The notes under the pieces: generated by a model
What the model saw: only the letters and a program-made list of their open reading frames with translations
Told to the model about the DNA's origin: nothing
The model's database searches: none
Source: Pseudomonas sp. Irchel 3H7
GTDB taxonomy: Bacteria > Pseudomonadota > Gammaproteobacteria > Pseudomonadales > Pseudomonadaceae
Length of the DNA: 64,000 nt
NCBI RefSeq assembly: GCF_900187605.1
Contig: NZ_FYEA01000007.1
Location: forward strand, 333,303 to 397,302
Reading direction: 5' to 3'
Program-made: the position numbers and the translations under genes
In this document: positions 43,581 to 51,785 of the stretch, in pieces
Layout of the letters: the number at the start of each line of letters is the position of its first letter
Numbering within the stretch: position 1 is the first letter of the stretch

Positions 43581-45557
43581 ATGTCTCAACCTCGCGCTCG
43601 GATCGCCTCGCAGCTGGGCCTCGCGCTCGCTGTAATACTGGCGATAGTTATCAGTGGCAGTACGGTGTTCGCCTTGCGTTCGCTGGACTCCGCCAACCTC
43701 GCCACTCGTGAAGAGCATCTGGCCAGTGAGGCGCGGCTGCTGGCCGACCAACTGAGCACCTTCCACGGCACGCTGCGTGAAAGCACCCAGCGCCTGAGCG
43801 GGCTGTTCGAGAAGCGTTTCAGCGCAGGTCTGAGCATTCACCCGAGTGAGCCGGTGAATGTTGCCGGCACCCAGACCCCGGGTCTGCATCTGGGCAGCGA
43901 AGTGCTGAACAACAACTTCAAAGAAGTCGACGAGTTCAAGCAGATGACCGCCGGCGTCGCCACCCTGTTCGTGCGCAGCGGCGAAGACTTCATCCGCGTC
44001 AGCACTTCGCTGACCAAACAGGATGGCACCCGTGCCATCGGCACCTTGCTCGATCACGCGCACCCGGCCTACGCGAAGTTGATGGCGGGGCAGGGTTACG
44101 TCGGTCGCGCCTTGCTGTTCGATCGCTCCTACATGACCCAATACACCCCGGTGCGTGATGGCAGCGGCAAGGTGATTGCGGTGCTGTTCGTCGGCTTCGA
44201 TTACACCGACGCGCAGAACATCCAGTTCGATAACCTCAAGCGCTTCCGCATTGGCCAGAGCGGTTCGCTGGCGTTGCTCGACGAGCAAAACAAATGGCTG
44301 GTCGCGCCAGCGGGGGTGCAGGCGCTGGATCAAGCCGTTCCGGTGATCAAAGGTTTGGCTGCAAAGCCGGGCAAGGGTGAGTTCTGGAGCGACACCTCGG
44401 AAGATTTCTACAGCATTGCCGTGCCGTTCGATGGCGGACCATGGTCGGTCGTGGCGAGCATGCCGAAAGCTGAGATCCGCGCGGTGACCTGGAGCGTGGG
44501 TACGCAACTGGCCATTGGCAGTCTGTTGGCGATGCTGCTGGCGGTCGGATCTGTGGTCTGGCTGCTGCGCAGCAAACTGGCGCCTCTGGGGGATCTGGTG
44601 CGTCAGGCCGAGGCCTTGGGCGCCGGTGATCTGAGCGTGCGCCTGAACGTATCGAGCAACGACGAAATCGGTCAGCTGTCCCGCGCGTTCAACCAGATGA
44701 GCCAGGCGCTGTCGACCATGGTCGAGCACATCCGCCGCTCTTCGGAAGAGGTCAACAGCCGTGCCCAGGCCCTGTCCGGTTTGTCCGGCGGTGCCTATGA
44801 AGGCATGGAGCAACAATCTGGCGAAATCACCAGCATGGCCGGCGCGGTGGAAGAGTTCAGTGCGACGTCGTTGAACATCGCCGACAACATGGGCGCGACC
44901 CAGCGTCTGGCGCAGGAAAATGCCCAGCAAACGCAGATTGGCCGCAGCTCGATGGAAGAAGCGTCGTCCTCGCTGGAGCAAATCGCTGGCGCCCTGAACA
45001 GCACCGCCACCGTGATCAACACCCTCGGTCAGCGTTCGCAGGAAATTGGCGGCATTGTAGGTGTGATCACCTCGATCGCTGAGCAGACCAACCTTCTGGC
45101 ACTTAACGCAGCAATCGAAGCTGCCCGTGCTGGTGAGCAGGGTCGTGGCTTTGCTGTGGTGGCCGATGAGGTGCGCAGCCTGGCCTCGCGCACCCGTCAG
45201 GCGACGGATGAAATTTCCAGCATGATCCACAGCATCCAGCAGGAAACCGGCAACGCGATCAGCACCATGGAGCAGGGCAATGTGCTGATGCAGGAAGGCT
45301 TGTCGCGCAACGCGAATGTCGCGTCGGCACTGGCGCGTATTGACGAGCAGAGCCGTTCGGCGGGGCAACAGTTTGCCGCGATTACCACGGCGACTCAGGA
45401 GCAGAGCAGCACAGCGACGTTGTTGAGCAGCAATTTGCAGAGCATTGCACTGGCCAACAGTGAGCAGCGTGAGGTTGTGTCGAACCTGGCTGTTACCGCC
45501 AAAGAGCTTGAGAAGCTGGCGGCGGATTTGCGTTCCGAGGTTGATCGCTTCCGTTGA
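43581..45557 (+). CDS. Methyl-accepting chemotaxis protein with Cache sensor
   Basis: 658 residues. Membrane segments at about 12-34 and 305-330 enclose a periplasmic Cache_3-Cache_2 type sensor (FKQMTAGVATLFVRSGEDFIRVST near residue 120; VGFDYTDAQ near 210). A HAMP domain follows (about 325-380), then the methyl-accepting domain with the hairpin tip EQTNLLALNAAIEAARAGE. No C-terminal CheR-tether pentapeptide (it ends EVDRFR). The start ATG at 43581 is chosen for the cytoplasmic MSQPRARIASQLGLALA before the first helix. The ligand is unknown. Confidence 0.92.
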   Translation: MSQPRARIASQLGLALAVILAIVISGSTVFALRSLDSANLATREEHLASEARLLADQLSTFHGTLRESTQRLSGLFEKRFSAGLSIHPSEPVNVAGTQTPGLHLGSEVLNNNFKEVDEFKQMTAGVATLFVRSGEDFIRVSTSLTKQDGTRAIGTLLDHAHPAYAKLMAGQGYVGRALLFDRSYMTQYTPVRDGSGKVIAVLFVGFDYTDAQNIQFDNLKRFRIGQSGSLALLDEQNKWLVAPAGVQALDQAVPVIKGLAAKPGKGEFWSDTSEDFYSIAVPFDGGPWSVVASMPKAEIRAVTWSVGTQLAIGSLLAMLLAVGSVVWLLRSKLAPLGDLVRQAEALGAGDLSVRLNVSSNDEIGQLSRAFNQMSQALSTMVEHIRRSSEEVNSRAQALSGLSGGAYEGMEQQSGEITSMAGAVEEFSATSLNIADNMGATQRLAQENAQQTQIGRSSMEEASSSLEQIAGALNSTATVINTLGQRSQEIGGIVGVITSIAEQTNLLALNAAIEAARAGEQGRGFAVVADEVRSLASRTRQATDEISSMIHSIQQETGNAISTMEQGNVLMQEGLSRNANVASALARIDEQSRSAGQQFAAITTATQEQSSTATLLSSNLQSIALANSEQREVVSNLAVTAKELEKLAADLRSEVDRFR

Positions 45558-45570
45558 TGGGTGGCTGAAA

Positions 45571-45670
45571 TCGCTATCGCGAGCAGGCTCACTCCTACAG
45601 GTATATCGGTTGGTCGCAATTTTTGTGGTCACTGAAGATCCCTGTAGGAGTGAGCCTGCTCGCGATCGCC
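45571..45670. repeat. Palindromic repeat, GAGCCTGCTCGCGA family
   Basis: TCGCTATCGCGAGCAGGCTC and TGTAGGAGTGAGCCTGCTCG face each other across about 45 bases, downstream of the chemoreceptor gene. Confidence 0.85.
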
Positions 45671-45776
45671 TCACTGCCAATCCTGGGTAAAACACTCGAG
45701 CTCTTTCTCTTTCATACTTGCTGAAACGTTTCCGCAGCGCTATAAAAATGGCACAACTCCAATAAAGGCTGCTGCC

Positions 45777-46991
45777 ATGACCCCGCTCAAACTCGCCGTC
45801 GCTCTCGGCGCACTCTCTGCTGCTTCCCACGCCATGGCTTGGGATTACGTCCTTCTCGATGTCAACAAGCCCGCACAAAACTGGACCATCACCAGTGCGC
45901 AGCTCGGCGTGAAAACCGACAAACCCTTCTCCGTAAGCCTGCGTACCTTGCACGGTGGCCGGCAGGAAGGTGTCAGCATCGTCGATATCGATAACGGCAC
46001 AATGAAACTCTCGGTGGTGCCGACCCGAGGCATGAATGTCTTGCAGGCCTCTGTCGGCAACGTGCGCATGGGTTGGGATTCGCCGGTCAAGGAAGTGGTC
46101 AACCCGGCCTTCATCGAACTTAACGGACGCGGTGGGCTTGGCTGGCTGGAAGGTTTCAACGAGCTGGTGACCCGCTGCGGTTACGAGTGGGTTGGCCATC
46201 CCGGTATGGACAATGGTGAATTGCTGACCTTGCACGGACGCGCCGCCAACATCCCGGCCAGTACCGTCACGCTGCACATTGAAGAAAAGCCACCCTATGC
46301 CATCAGCCTGCGTGGCGAGCTGAAAGAACAGGCCTTCAAGAAAGCCGACTTCTCGGTGGTCACGGAACTGGTCACCGAGCCCGGCAGCGTGCGCTTTGCA
46401 CTCAACGACACTCTGACCAACAACGGCGACTATCCGAAGGAATACCAGGCGCTGTATCACAGCAATTTCAGTACGCCGTTCCTCGAGCAGGGCGCCCGTT
46501 TTGCTGCACCGGTAAAACAGGTGTCGCCGTTCAACGACAAGGCCAAGGGTGATCTGGCCGACTGGCAGACCTATCGCGCGCCGACCAAGGACTACGACGA
46601 AACCGTCTACAACGTCGTGCCCTATGCTGATGCCAAAGGCGAAACCCTGACTGTTTTGCACAATAAGGCCGGCGGCCTCGGTGTTTCTGTTGGCTTCAAT
46701 ACCCAGCAGTTGCCGGTGTTCTCTCTGTGGAAAAACACTGATACCCAAGGGCAGGGCTATGTCACCGGGCTGGAGCCGGGCACCAGTTTTTCCTACAACC
46801 GTCGCTATCAGCGTCCGCTGAATCTGGTGCCGACCATTGCACCCAAGGAACACAAACAGTTCCAGATCAGCTACAGCCTGCTTGCGGACAAGGGGGCTGT
46901 GGATAACGCGTTGAAGCGCGTGACCGAGATTCAGGCCGGGCGCGACACCGAAGTGCGGCAGACGCCGCTGGTGGATCTGACCGAGCATTAA
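45777..46991 (+). CDS. Secreted DUF4432 protein (aldose-epimerase-like fold)
   Basis: 404 residues with a signal peptide (MTPLKLAVALGALSAASHA, cut near residue 21). The mature part fits DUF4432, a galactose mutarotase-like family: SVVPTRGMNVLQA near residue 80, GGLGWLEGFNELVTRCG near 120 and LEPGTSFSYNRR near 328. Cytoplasmic members isomerise or open sugar rings; a secreted one suggests action on an extracellular or periplasmic carbohydrate. No sugar genes are adjacent. Its stop codon overlaps that of comM. Confidence 0.82.
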   Translation: MTPLKLAVALGALSAASHAMAWDYVLLDVNKPAQNWTITSAQLGVKTDKPFSVSLRTLHGGRQEGVSIVDIDNGTMKLSVVPTRGMNVLQASVGNVRMGWDSPVKEVVNPAFIELNGRGGLGWLEGFNELVTRCGYEWVGHPGMDNGELLTLHGRAANIPASTVTLHIEEKPPYAISLRGELKEQAFKKADFSVVTELVTEPGSVRFALNDTLTNNGDYPKEYQALYHSNFSTPFLEQGARFAAPVKQVSPFNDKAKGDLADWQTYRAPTKDYDETVYNVVPYADAKGETLTVLHNKAGGLGVSVGFNTQQLPVFSLWKNTDTQGQGYVTGLEPGTSFSYNRRYQRPLNLVPTIAPKEHKQFQISYSLLADKGAVDNALKRVTEIQAGRDTEVRQTPLVDLTEH

Positions 46992-48481
46992 GGTGTCGCC
47001 GGCCGGTATTGCAGTGCCTCGGCCAAGTGTTCGCGTTTGATTGAATCGGCTTGCTCAAGGTCTGCCAGGGTGCGGGCGACTTTGAGCAGGCGATGGGCCG
47101 AGCGCAGCGAAAGCGTCAGGCGTTCACAGGCTGACTCCAACCAATTCTCATCGGTTGTGGATAACTTGCAGTGTTTTTTCAGTCCTGGCAGATCGAGAAA
47201 CGCGTTGGCGCAGCCTTGACGCTTTTGCTGTCGTTCGCGAGCCTCGGCTACCAGTGCTGCGGCGCTGGCGCTGTCCTCGCCGGGTTTAATTGCCGGATTC
47301 AACGCCGTCGCCTCCCGCGCCACCGTCAGGTGCAGATCAATCCGATCCAGCAACGGCCCCGATAGCTTGTTGCGATAGCGCTGCACCATGTCCGGTGTGC
47401 ACGAGCACTTGCCGCTGGGCTCGCCAAGATATCCACAAGGGCAGGGATTCATCGCCGCCACCAACTGGAAGCGTGCCGGAAAACGTACGCGATCCTTGGC
47501 CCGGGCTATCACGATGAATCCCGACTCCAAAGGCTCCCGTAAAACCTCCAGAACCTTGCGATCAAATTCCGGCAACTCATCGAGAAACAGCACACCATGG
47601 TGGGCGAGGGTGATTTCGCCAGGTTGCGGTTTTGAGCTGCCGCCGACCAGTGCCGGCCCGGATGCCGAGTGGTGCGGTTGACGGAAGGGACGCTGCGGCC
47701 AATGGGTCAGCGGTGCGCCACTGGCGACGGACTGAATCGCCGCCACCTCCAGTGCTTCACTCTCGGCCAGCGGCGGCAACAGCCCCGGCAGGCGACTCGC
47801 CAACAATGTCTTACCCGTCCCAGGCGGCCCGCTGAACAGCAAGTTATGGGCGCCCGCAGCAGCAATCAGCAGCGCTCGTTTCGCCGCCACTTGCCCCTGC
47901 ACTTCATTCAAGTCGGGATAAGGCTTGCTGGCATGCATCAACCCGTCTGATACATAGGGCTCAACCGGCGTATGCCCATTGAAATGCGCCACCGCCTCCA
48001 GCAAATGATCCACCGCAAACACCTTCAACCCCGAAGCCAGGCACGCCTCCTCGGCATTCGCCCGCGGCACCACCAACGCACGACCCGCCTTGCGCGCCGC
48101 CAACGCTGCCGGCAACACCCCGCGCACCGCCCTGACTGCGCCGGACAACGCCAACTCACCCAGACATTCCACATCATCCAGCGTCAGACACGGCACCTGC
48201 ACACTCGCCGACAGAATCCCCAAGGCAATCGCCAGATCAAACCGCCCGCCATCTTTGGGCAGATCCGCCGGCGCCAGATTCAAGGTGATCCGCCGCGCCG
48301 GAAACTGCAGCCCGGAATTGATGATCGCGCTGCGCACCCGATCCTTGCTCTCCTTCACCGCCGCCTCGGGCAGCCCGACCATAGTCAGCGACGGCAGACC
48401 GTTGGCCAGATGGACTTCGACGGTGACAGCGGGGGCTTCCACGCCTATCTGGGCGCGACTGTGGACGATGGAGAGGGACAT
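46988..48481 (-). CDS. comM: YifB/ComM family AAA+ ATPase
   Basis: 497 residues. N-terminal Lon-protease-like domain (LPSLTMVGLPEAAVKESKDR), central Mg-chelatase AAA+ domain with Walker A GPPGTGKTLLA near residues 216-226 and Walker B VLFLDELPEF near 297-306, zinc-ribbon-like insertion CPCGYLGEPSGKC..C near 347-361, and a C-terminal lid. ComM is known as a hexameric helicase that promotes branch migration in natural transformation and recombination. It converges on the DUF4432 gene: the two TAA stop codons share three bases plus one. Confidence 0.94.
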   Translation of the reverse strand: MSLSIVHSRAQIGVEAPAVTVEVHLANGLPSLTMVGLPEAAVKESKDRVRSAIINSGLQFPARRITLNLAPADLPKDGGRFDLAIALGILSASVQVPCLTLDDVECLGELALSGAVRAVRGVLPAALAARKAGRALVVPRANAEEACLASGLKVFAVDHLLEAVAHFNGHTPVEPYVSDGLMHASKPYPDLNEVQGQVAAKRALLIAAAGAHNLLFSGPPGTGKTLLASRLPGLLPPLAESEALEVAAIQSVASGAPLTHWPQRPFRQPHHSASGPALVGGSSKPQPGEITLAHHGVLFLDELPEFDRKVLEVLREPLESGFIVIARAKDRVRFPARFQLVAAMNPCPCGYLGEPSGKCSCTPDMVQRYRNKLSGPLLDRIDLHLTVAREATALNPAIKPGEDSASAAALVAEARERQQKRQGCANAFLDLPGLKKHCKLSTTDENWLESACERLTLSLRSAHRLLKVARTLADLEQADSIKREHLAEALQYRPATP

Positions 48482-48837
48482 GGTCGTTCCTTGAGCTGAA
48501 TCGGGGAGCCGCTTCCTGCGGGTTTTTTAAGGGTAGTTGAGCCGGGTTTCAGTGCTGAAATAGAGGTTTACAAGACGTATCAAGACCCGATGGGCTGTCA
48601 CTGCTTGCCTGAATTGGAGCGTTGACTCTCGCCCGGCATTGACGGATCATCCCGTTCGAGGACTGCAACTGCGCATTCGTCGGGACTGGGCACCAGCAAA
48701 AGCTCCCCCGCATTTTTGGCAGCAGAGAAAGCTGGTTTCTCTGAAGTAGTGACGACGGGCTAGCCTGTCGGATCCTGAACCCAAGGCCGTAAAGCCCGGA
48801 GCTAAAGAATCGCTGCGACTACTCCTCAAAAAATACT
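48482..48837. other. Intergenic region without recognisable gene
   Basis: About 350 bases between the comM start and a terminator. It must hold the comM promoter. Short reading frames exist on both strands (one of 96 codons at 48647-48937 on the minus strand), but that one runs through the terminator and has no family or ribosome binding site. I see no RNA gene. It may be the remnant edge of an integrated element. Confidence 0.5.
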
Positions 48838-48868
48838 TAAAAGGCGTCCATCGGACGCCTTTTTTTAT
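48838..48868. terminator. Terminator hairpin next to the nuclease-like ORF
   Basis: AAAAGGCGTCC-at-CGGACGCCTTTTTTT. It has T-runs on the plus strand and a weaker run on the minus strand, and abuts the stop of the minus-strand ORF at 48865. Confidence 0.75.
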
Positions 48869-49434
48869 TTCTGATTTGGTGGTGCTCGTGGTATCTGCCC
48901 CACTAACGTGCCATGTGCACGTTTTTGCGGGTACCAAGTCACCACGAAGTAACCAAATCCTGTGGCGCGCTCGTGTCGCGGTTCAAGAATCAGTGTTCCC
49001 ATAGATGTCTTCAGTACCGCGACCCTGTTTCCACATCGCTGTTCTTTGAACTCACAATAGATTTGTGCTCCCGGGACGATCATTTTCGCAACAATCGCTG
49101 CTACCCCATCGGCAGTCTGGCAACCATGCTTGAGCAAATCGGCACTATGGGCTTCCCAAATGTGCACTACGCCAAAACCACTATTCGCTCGACGGTGAAT
49201 ACCTACCCGCAGATAAATCTTCCCGCCTCGCAAGCCGAATTTTGGCATATCGGGGATCGTGCCAAAGATGTAACCACCATCTGGATGCTGAACCAGCGTG
49301 TTTTCTTTGAGCTTGAGCAAATGAGACAAGAGGGATCCAGAACCAGAGTGTCTGGCGATCAATGTGTATCGCCTAGAACTCGACGAATAGGATCGACCAG
49401 CGCAGGCGAAAGCCACCAGCCTAATCACAGCCAA
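48865..49434 (-). CDS. Orphan BECR-fold nuclease-like ORF, start uncertain
   Basis: Up to 189 residues. The part from about residue 52 on resembles the nuclease domains called phage-Barnase-EndoU-ColicinE5-RelE (BECR): KIYLRVGIH (about 72-80), VVHIWEAH (about 89-96) with a likely catalytic His, TLILEPR near residue 150 and HGTLVGQIP near 174. Such domains occur at the C-termini of Rhs and other polymorphic toxins. The first 30 residues (MAVIRLVAFACAG, Ser-rich) do not look like family sequence; the only start at 49434 is TTG, with a GTG two codons later and no ribosome binding site. It may be a detached toxin tip left after rearrangement. Assignment by pattern memory only. Confidence 0.45.
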   Translation of the reverse strand: MAVIRLVAFACAGRSYSSSSRRYTLIARHSGSGSLLSHLLKLKENTLVQHPDGGYIFGTIPDMPKFGLRGGKIYLRVGIHRRANSGFGVVHIWEAHSADLLKHGCQTADGVAAIVAKMIVPGAQIYCEFKEQRCGNRVAVLKTSMGTLILEPRHERATGFGYFVVTWYPQKRAHGTLVGQIPRAPPNQK

Positions 49435-49583
49435 GAACTCACGGAATCAGGCGCAGACGCTGATTCTCGTAGGGTTATGCCCTATTAGTTGTAGGACGCC
49501 GGCGAAAGGGGGGGTCAAGGTCTTGTATCCGGGAGTCGGATGCTCCAGTTTGGCCGTTTAACGCAGCCCTCTGGAGGCGAGCA

Positions 49584-49853
49584 ATGGACCGCAATGGTAT
49601 GCGCCCGATTCATCCGGGCGAGGTTCTGAGTAAGTAATTCATGGAGCCGTTGGGCATGACTGTCATGGATCTGGCCATGCCCACGAACTGGCCCGAAAGT
49701 GAGATCGAAAAGCTTGTGAAATGCCAGCTCAGGATCTGCGCCGATCTGGCAATCAGCCTTGCCACTCATCTCAACACCACACCTGAGTTCTGGATGAATC
49801 TTCAGTCGACTTACGATTTGCGCAGGGCCCAGCTCCGGCATGCGGGGTTATAG
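49584..49853 (+). pseudogene. higA: higA-type antitoxin, interrupted by a stop codon
   Basis: Reading 49584-49853 in one frame gives MDRNGMRPIHPGEVLSK, a TAA stop at 49635-49637, then FMEPLGMTVMDLAM and finally TTPEFWMNLQSTYDLRRAQ. The two outer blocks are near-exact for HigA/VapI-type XRE antitoxins, which normally continue from HPGE-x-L without a break and carry an intact helix-turn-helix between; here the middle (TNWPESEIEKLVKCQ) is also degraded. No complete higB toxin is visible upstream. This is a dead antitoxin gene; an ATG at 49641 could still give a 70-residue product. Confidence 0.75.
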
Positions 49854-50375
49854 CGATTGCAGCATCCGCGAAGCCCTTTTCCACCATGGCCCCGTCATTG
49901 GGCGCTTGGTCTGTTCCCGTTCCACCACCATCAGCGGCACATCCTGCAACCGTATCCACGGCTGGTTATTCCAGTGCAACAAACTCAAAGACATGTCCGG
50001 CCAACTGAGCAGGCTCAGGTGTGGGCGTTCGCTTGTGGTGGGGTGTTGGGTGTCGCGCAGGGTCGGGATGACTTGGTGAGTAAGCCATTCGCGCAGGGCT
50101 CGGTATTCGGGGCAGTAGTGGTAGACGAGGAGGGCGTAGACGCCGGATTCGCTGATCAGCAGGGTGTTTTCGATTTGATTGTGGATCAGGGTTTTGCGGG
50201 TCTGGTATTGGTCGGGGTCGAGTTTTCGCAGCATGCGTTCGTTGAGGTAGATGTGTAGCAGGCGACTCAGGTCTCGGGCGCAGAACCAGGGTTGGTTCTG
50301 GATGAGGAGGGCGTGGAGGGGGAGTTTGTGGCGGGTAAAGATGTGCGGGGTCAGATAAGTCTCTTCTTGATTCAT
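49848..50375 (-). CDS. BRO family N-terminal domain protein
   Basis: 175 residues. Residues about 10-105 follow the BRO-N pattern found in phage antirepressors: FTRHKLPLHALLIQNQPWFC with ARDLSRLL, then LISESGVYALLVYHYCPEYR and ALREWLTHQVIPTL. The C-terminal part (LHWNNQPWIRLQDVPLMVVE) repeats the theme weakly. The start at 50373-50375 follows AGAGGAAC; 44 upstream codons are excluded because they cover the structured leader. Its last codons overlap the dead higA by 6 bases. Likely a phage-derived DNA-binding protein; the role in the host is unknown. Confidence 0.75.
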   Translation of the reverse strand: MNQEETYLTPHIFTRHKLPLHALLIQNQPWFCARDLSRLLHIYLNERMLRKLDPDQYQTRKTLIHNQIENTLLISESGVYALLVYHYCPEYRALREWLTHQVIPTLRDTQHPTTSERPHLSLLSWPDMSLSLLHWNNQPWIRLQDVPLMVVEREQTKRPMTGPWWKRASRMLQSL

Positions 50376-50407
50376 TGAGCAGTTCCTCTTGCTTAAGGGG
50401 CTGCCCT

Positions 50408-50590
50408 CAATCGTCGCCAAACGATTGGGTGGCAGTTGTACGCGGGTTGGCGAACCGGAGCAAAAGGAACCCGGCAGACCCGAAGGTCTCCCACGCACAA
50501 CCGCCATGAAACGATGTGGCGGTAAATGTAGCCGCCATCATGGTTGTCGTGCGCCTTAAGCTGTTCGGGTCGCCAAACCCGCTGCTGAAC
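50408..50590 (-). other. Highly structured leader upstream of the BRO-N gene
   Basis: About 180 bases with nested complementarity: GCGGGTTGGCGAACC (50442-50456) against GGTCGCCAAACCCGC (50568-50582); CGCACAACCGCCATGA against TCATGGTTGTCGTGCG around an inner ATGTGGCGG/GCCGCCAT; and AGACC-cgaa-GGTCT (50476-50489), which on the minus strand gives a UUCG tetraloop. No coding sequence is likely. It could be a structured RNA leader or a dispersed element. Confidence 0.5.
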
Positions 50591-50689
50591 ATTCAGCATC
50601 GGGTGAGCTTAGAAACCTAGGCTTTTCGGCGCAATCGGACGGCGGTCATTCAGGTTGTAGGACGTTGCCGGGATGGTTGAAGGGCTGGA

Positions 50690-50723
50690 GATCAAAAGAT
50701 CGCAGCCTTCGGCAGCTCCTACA
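50690..50723. repeat. Single arm of the GCAGCTCCTACAG repeat
   Basis: ATCAAAAGATCGCAGCCTTC continuing to CAGCTCCTACAG, with no mirrored partner nearby. A solo copy just after the ubiK stop codon. Confidence 0.75.
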
Positions 50724-50734
50724 GGGGGCGCGGA

Positions 50735-50995
50735 TTATTCCGCGGGCGGCGTCAGCTTGGCTTCCATCTCGGCAACCTTGGCTTCGAGGCTTTCGAGGCG
50801 TGCGCGAGTACGCGCCAACACAACCATCTGACTATCAAATTCTTCACGGCTGACCAGATCGAGTTTGCTGAAGGCACTCTGCAGCAGCATCTTGAACTGG
50901 CTTTCGATTTCGGCTTTCGGCAGCGGGGTGTCGCCGTTGAACAGGCGGGAGGCGGTGCCGCTCAGGGCGTCGAGGAAGTCTTTGGGCGCGAGCAT
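50735..50995 (-). CDS. ubiK: Ubiquinone biosynthesis accessory factor UbiK
   Basis: 86 residues, YqiC/BMFP family. An amphipathic N-terminal part (APKDFLDALSGTASRLF) is followed by a C-terminal coiled coil (EEFDSQMVVLARTRARLESL to the end). In E. coli UbiK binds UbiJ and membranes and aids aerobic ubiquinone synthesis. It is divergent from glnK, as in other Pseudomonas genomes. Confidence 0.9.
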   Translation of the reverse strand: MLAPKDFLDALSGTASRLFNGDTPLPKAEIESQFKMLLQSAFSKLDLVSREEFDSQMVVLARTRARLESLEAKVAEMEAKLTPPAE

Positions 50996-51065
50996 GGTGG
51001 ATGTCCTGGAAACAATGGCCGGCAGTGTATCACGCAGTGTCTATAGTCAATCTCGTGGTCAGGGA

Positions 51066-51205
51066 TGCACGCTTTTCGCGCAGGCGGACGGATGGCGACG
51101 CACCGTTGTTGTGCGTATCCGGATGGCGTTTTGCACGGGATGCCTTGCGGCAGCGGCCAAGGGATTGAAATCAGGGGATTTTGGCGAGATGGCAAGGTTT
51201 CTGCT
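51066..51205 (+). promoter_or_regulatory. NtrC-like boxes and sigma-54 promoter for glnK-amtB
   Basis: A sigma-54 element TGGCAAG-gttt-CTGCT (51190-51205) has the required GG to GC spacing. Upstream lie GCACC-gttgt-TGTGC (51100-51114), close to the NtrC consensus, and a weaker GCACG-ctttt-CGCGC (51067-51081), 33 bases apart, about three helical turns. The 413-base gap 50996-51408 otherwise holds no gene. Confidence 0.65.
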
Positions 51206-51408
51206 TAGTCACCTTCGACCCATGCACTGATGCAGTCGCTGTGACGAATGCAGTGCGGCAGACGGAGCGGGGAGTTTCGTCAGCAGCGGTTAGCTGGCGT
51301 CAGTCGGGCAGGTAAGGCCGACGATGCGTTACAAAGCCAGGCACTGCGCTTAGACTTGAGTCGGGTTTGTTTTCCTGGGGCAAGTCCACCAATTCGGGAG
51401 AGAGTTTC

Positions 51409-51747
51409 ATGAAGCTAGTCACTGCCATCATCAAGCCGTTCAAGTTGGACGACGTGCGCGAGTCGCTGTCCGAAATCGGCGTGCAGGGCATTACCGTTAC
51501 TGAAGTCAAAGGCTTCGGCCGGCAGAAGGGTCACACCGAGCTGTATCGCGGCGCGGAATATGTGGTCGATTTTCTGCCCAAGGTGAAAATCGACGTGGCC
51601 ATCGACGACAAGGATCTGGATCGGGTGATCGAGGCGATCACCAAGGCGGCCAACACCGGCAAGATCGGTGACGGCAAGATCTTCGTGGTCAATCTGGAAC
51701 AGGCGATTCGCATCCGTACCGGCGAAACCGATACCGACGCGATTTAA
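51409..51747 (+). CDS. glnK: Nitrogen regulatory protein P-II, GlnK
   Basis: 112 residues, trimeric PII protein that senses 2-oxoglutarate, ATP/ADP and uridylylation. The T-loop with the modified tyrosine is GHTELYRGAEY near residues 46-56 (Tyr51), and the B-loop region TGKIGDGKIFV is near 83-93. The start MKLVTAIIKPFKLDDVRESL is exact for the family. It is coupled to amtB 38 bases downstream; GlnK is the known plug of AmtB under nitrogen excess. Expression should rise in nitrogen limitation through the sigma-54 site upstream. Confidence 0.97.
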   Translation: MKLVTAIIKPFKLDDVRESLSEIGVQGITVTEVKGFGRQKGHTELYRGAEYVVDFLPKVKIDVAIDDKDLDRVIEAITKAANTGKIGDGKIFVVNLEQAIRIRTGETDTDAI

Positions 51748-51785
51748 ACGCCGCCACAAACCCCAACGCCCCAGGAGAAAACAAT

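Noticed and set aside
43545..46988. A 1147-codon open frame on the minus strand
   Set aside because: It is antisense to the chemoreceptor and DUF4432 genes, a shadow of GC-rich codon use; no family similarity.
49330..49400. Possible remnant of a higB toxin upstream of the dead higA
   Set aside because: A faint resemblance to the RINDQWRIC block requires deletions and frame changes; not strong enough to report.
48913..49488. A 191-codon plus-strand frame opposite the nuclease-like ORF
   Set aside because: The minus-strand frame shows domain-like blocks while this one shows none; no ribosome binding site.
50393..50599. Short frames on the minus strand through the structured leader (products rich in Arg, Pro and Thr)
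   Set aside because: They run through hairpins, have no ribosome binding site, and are best read as translations of a noncoding structured element.
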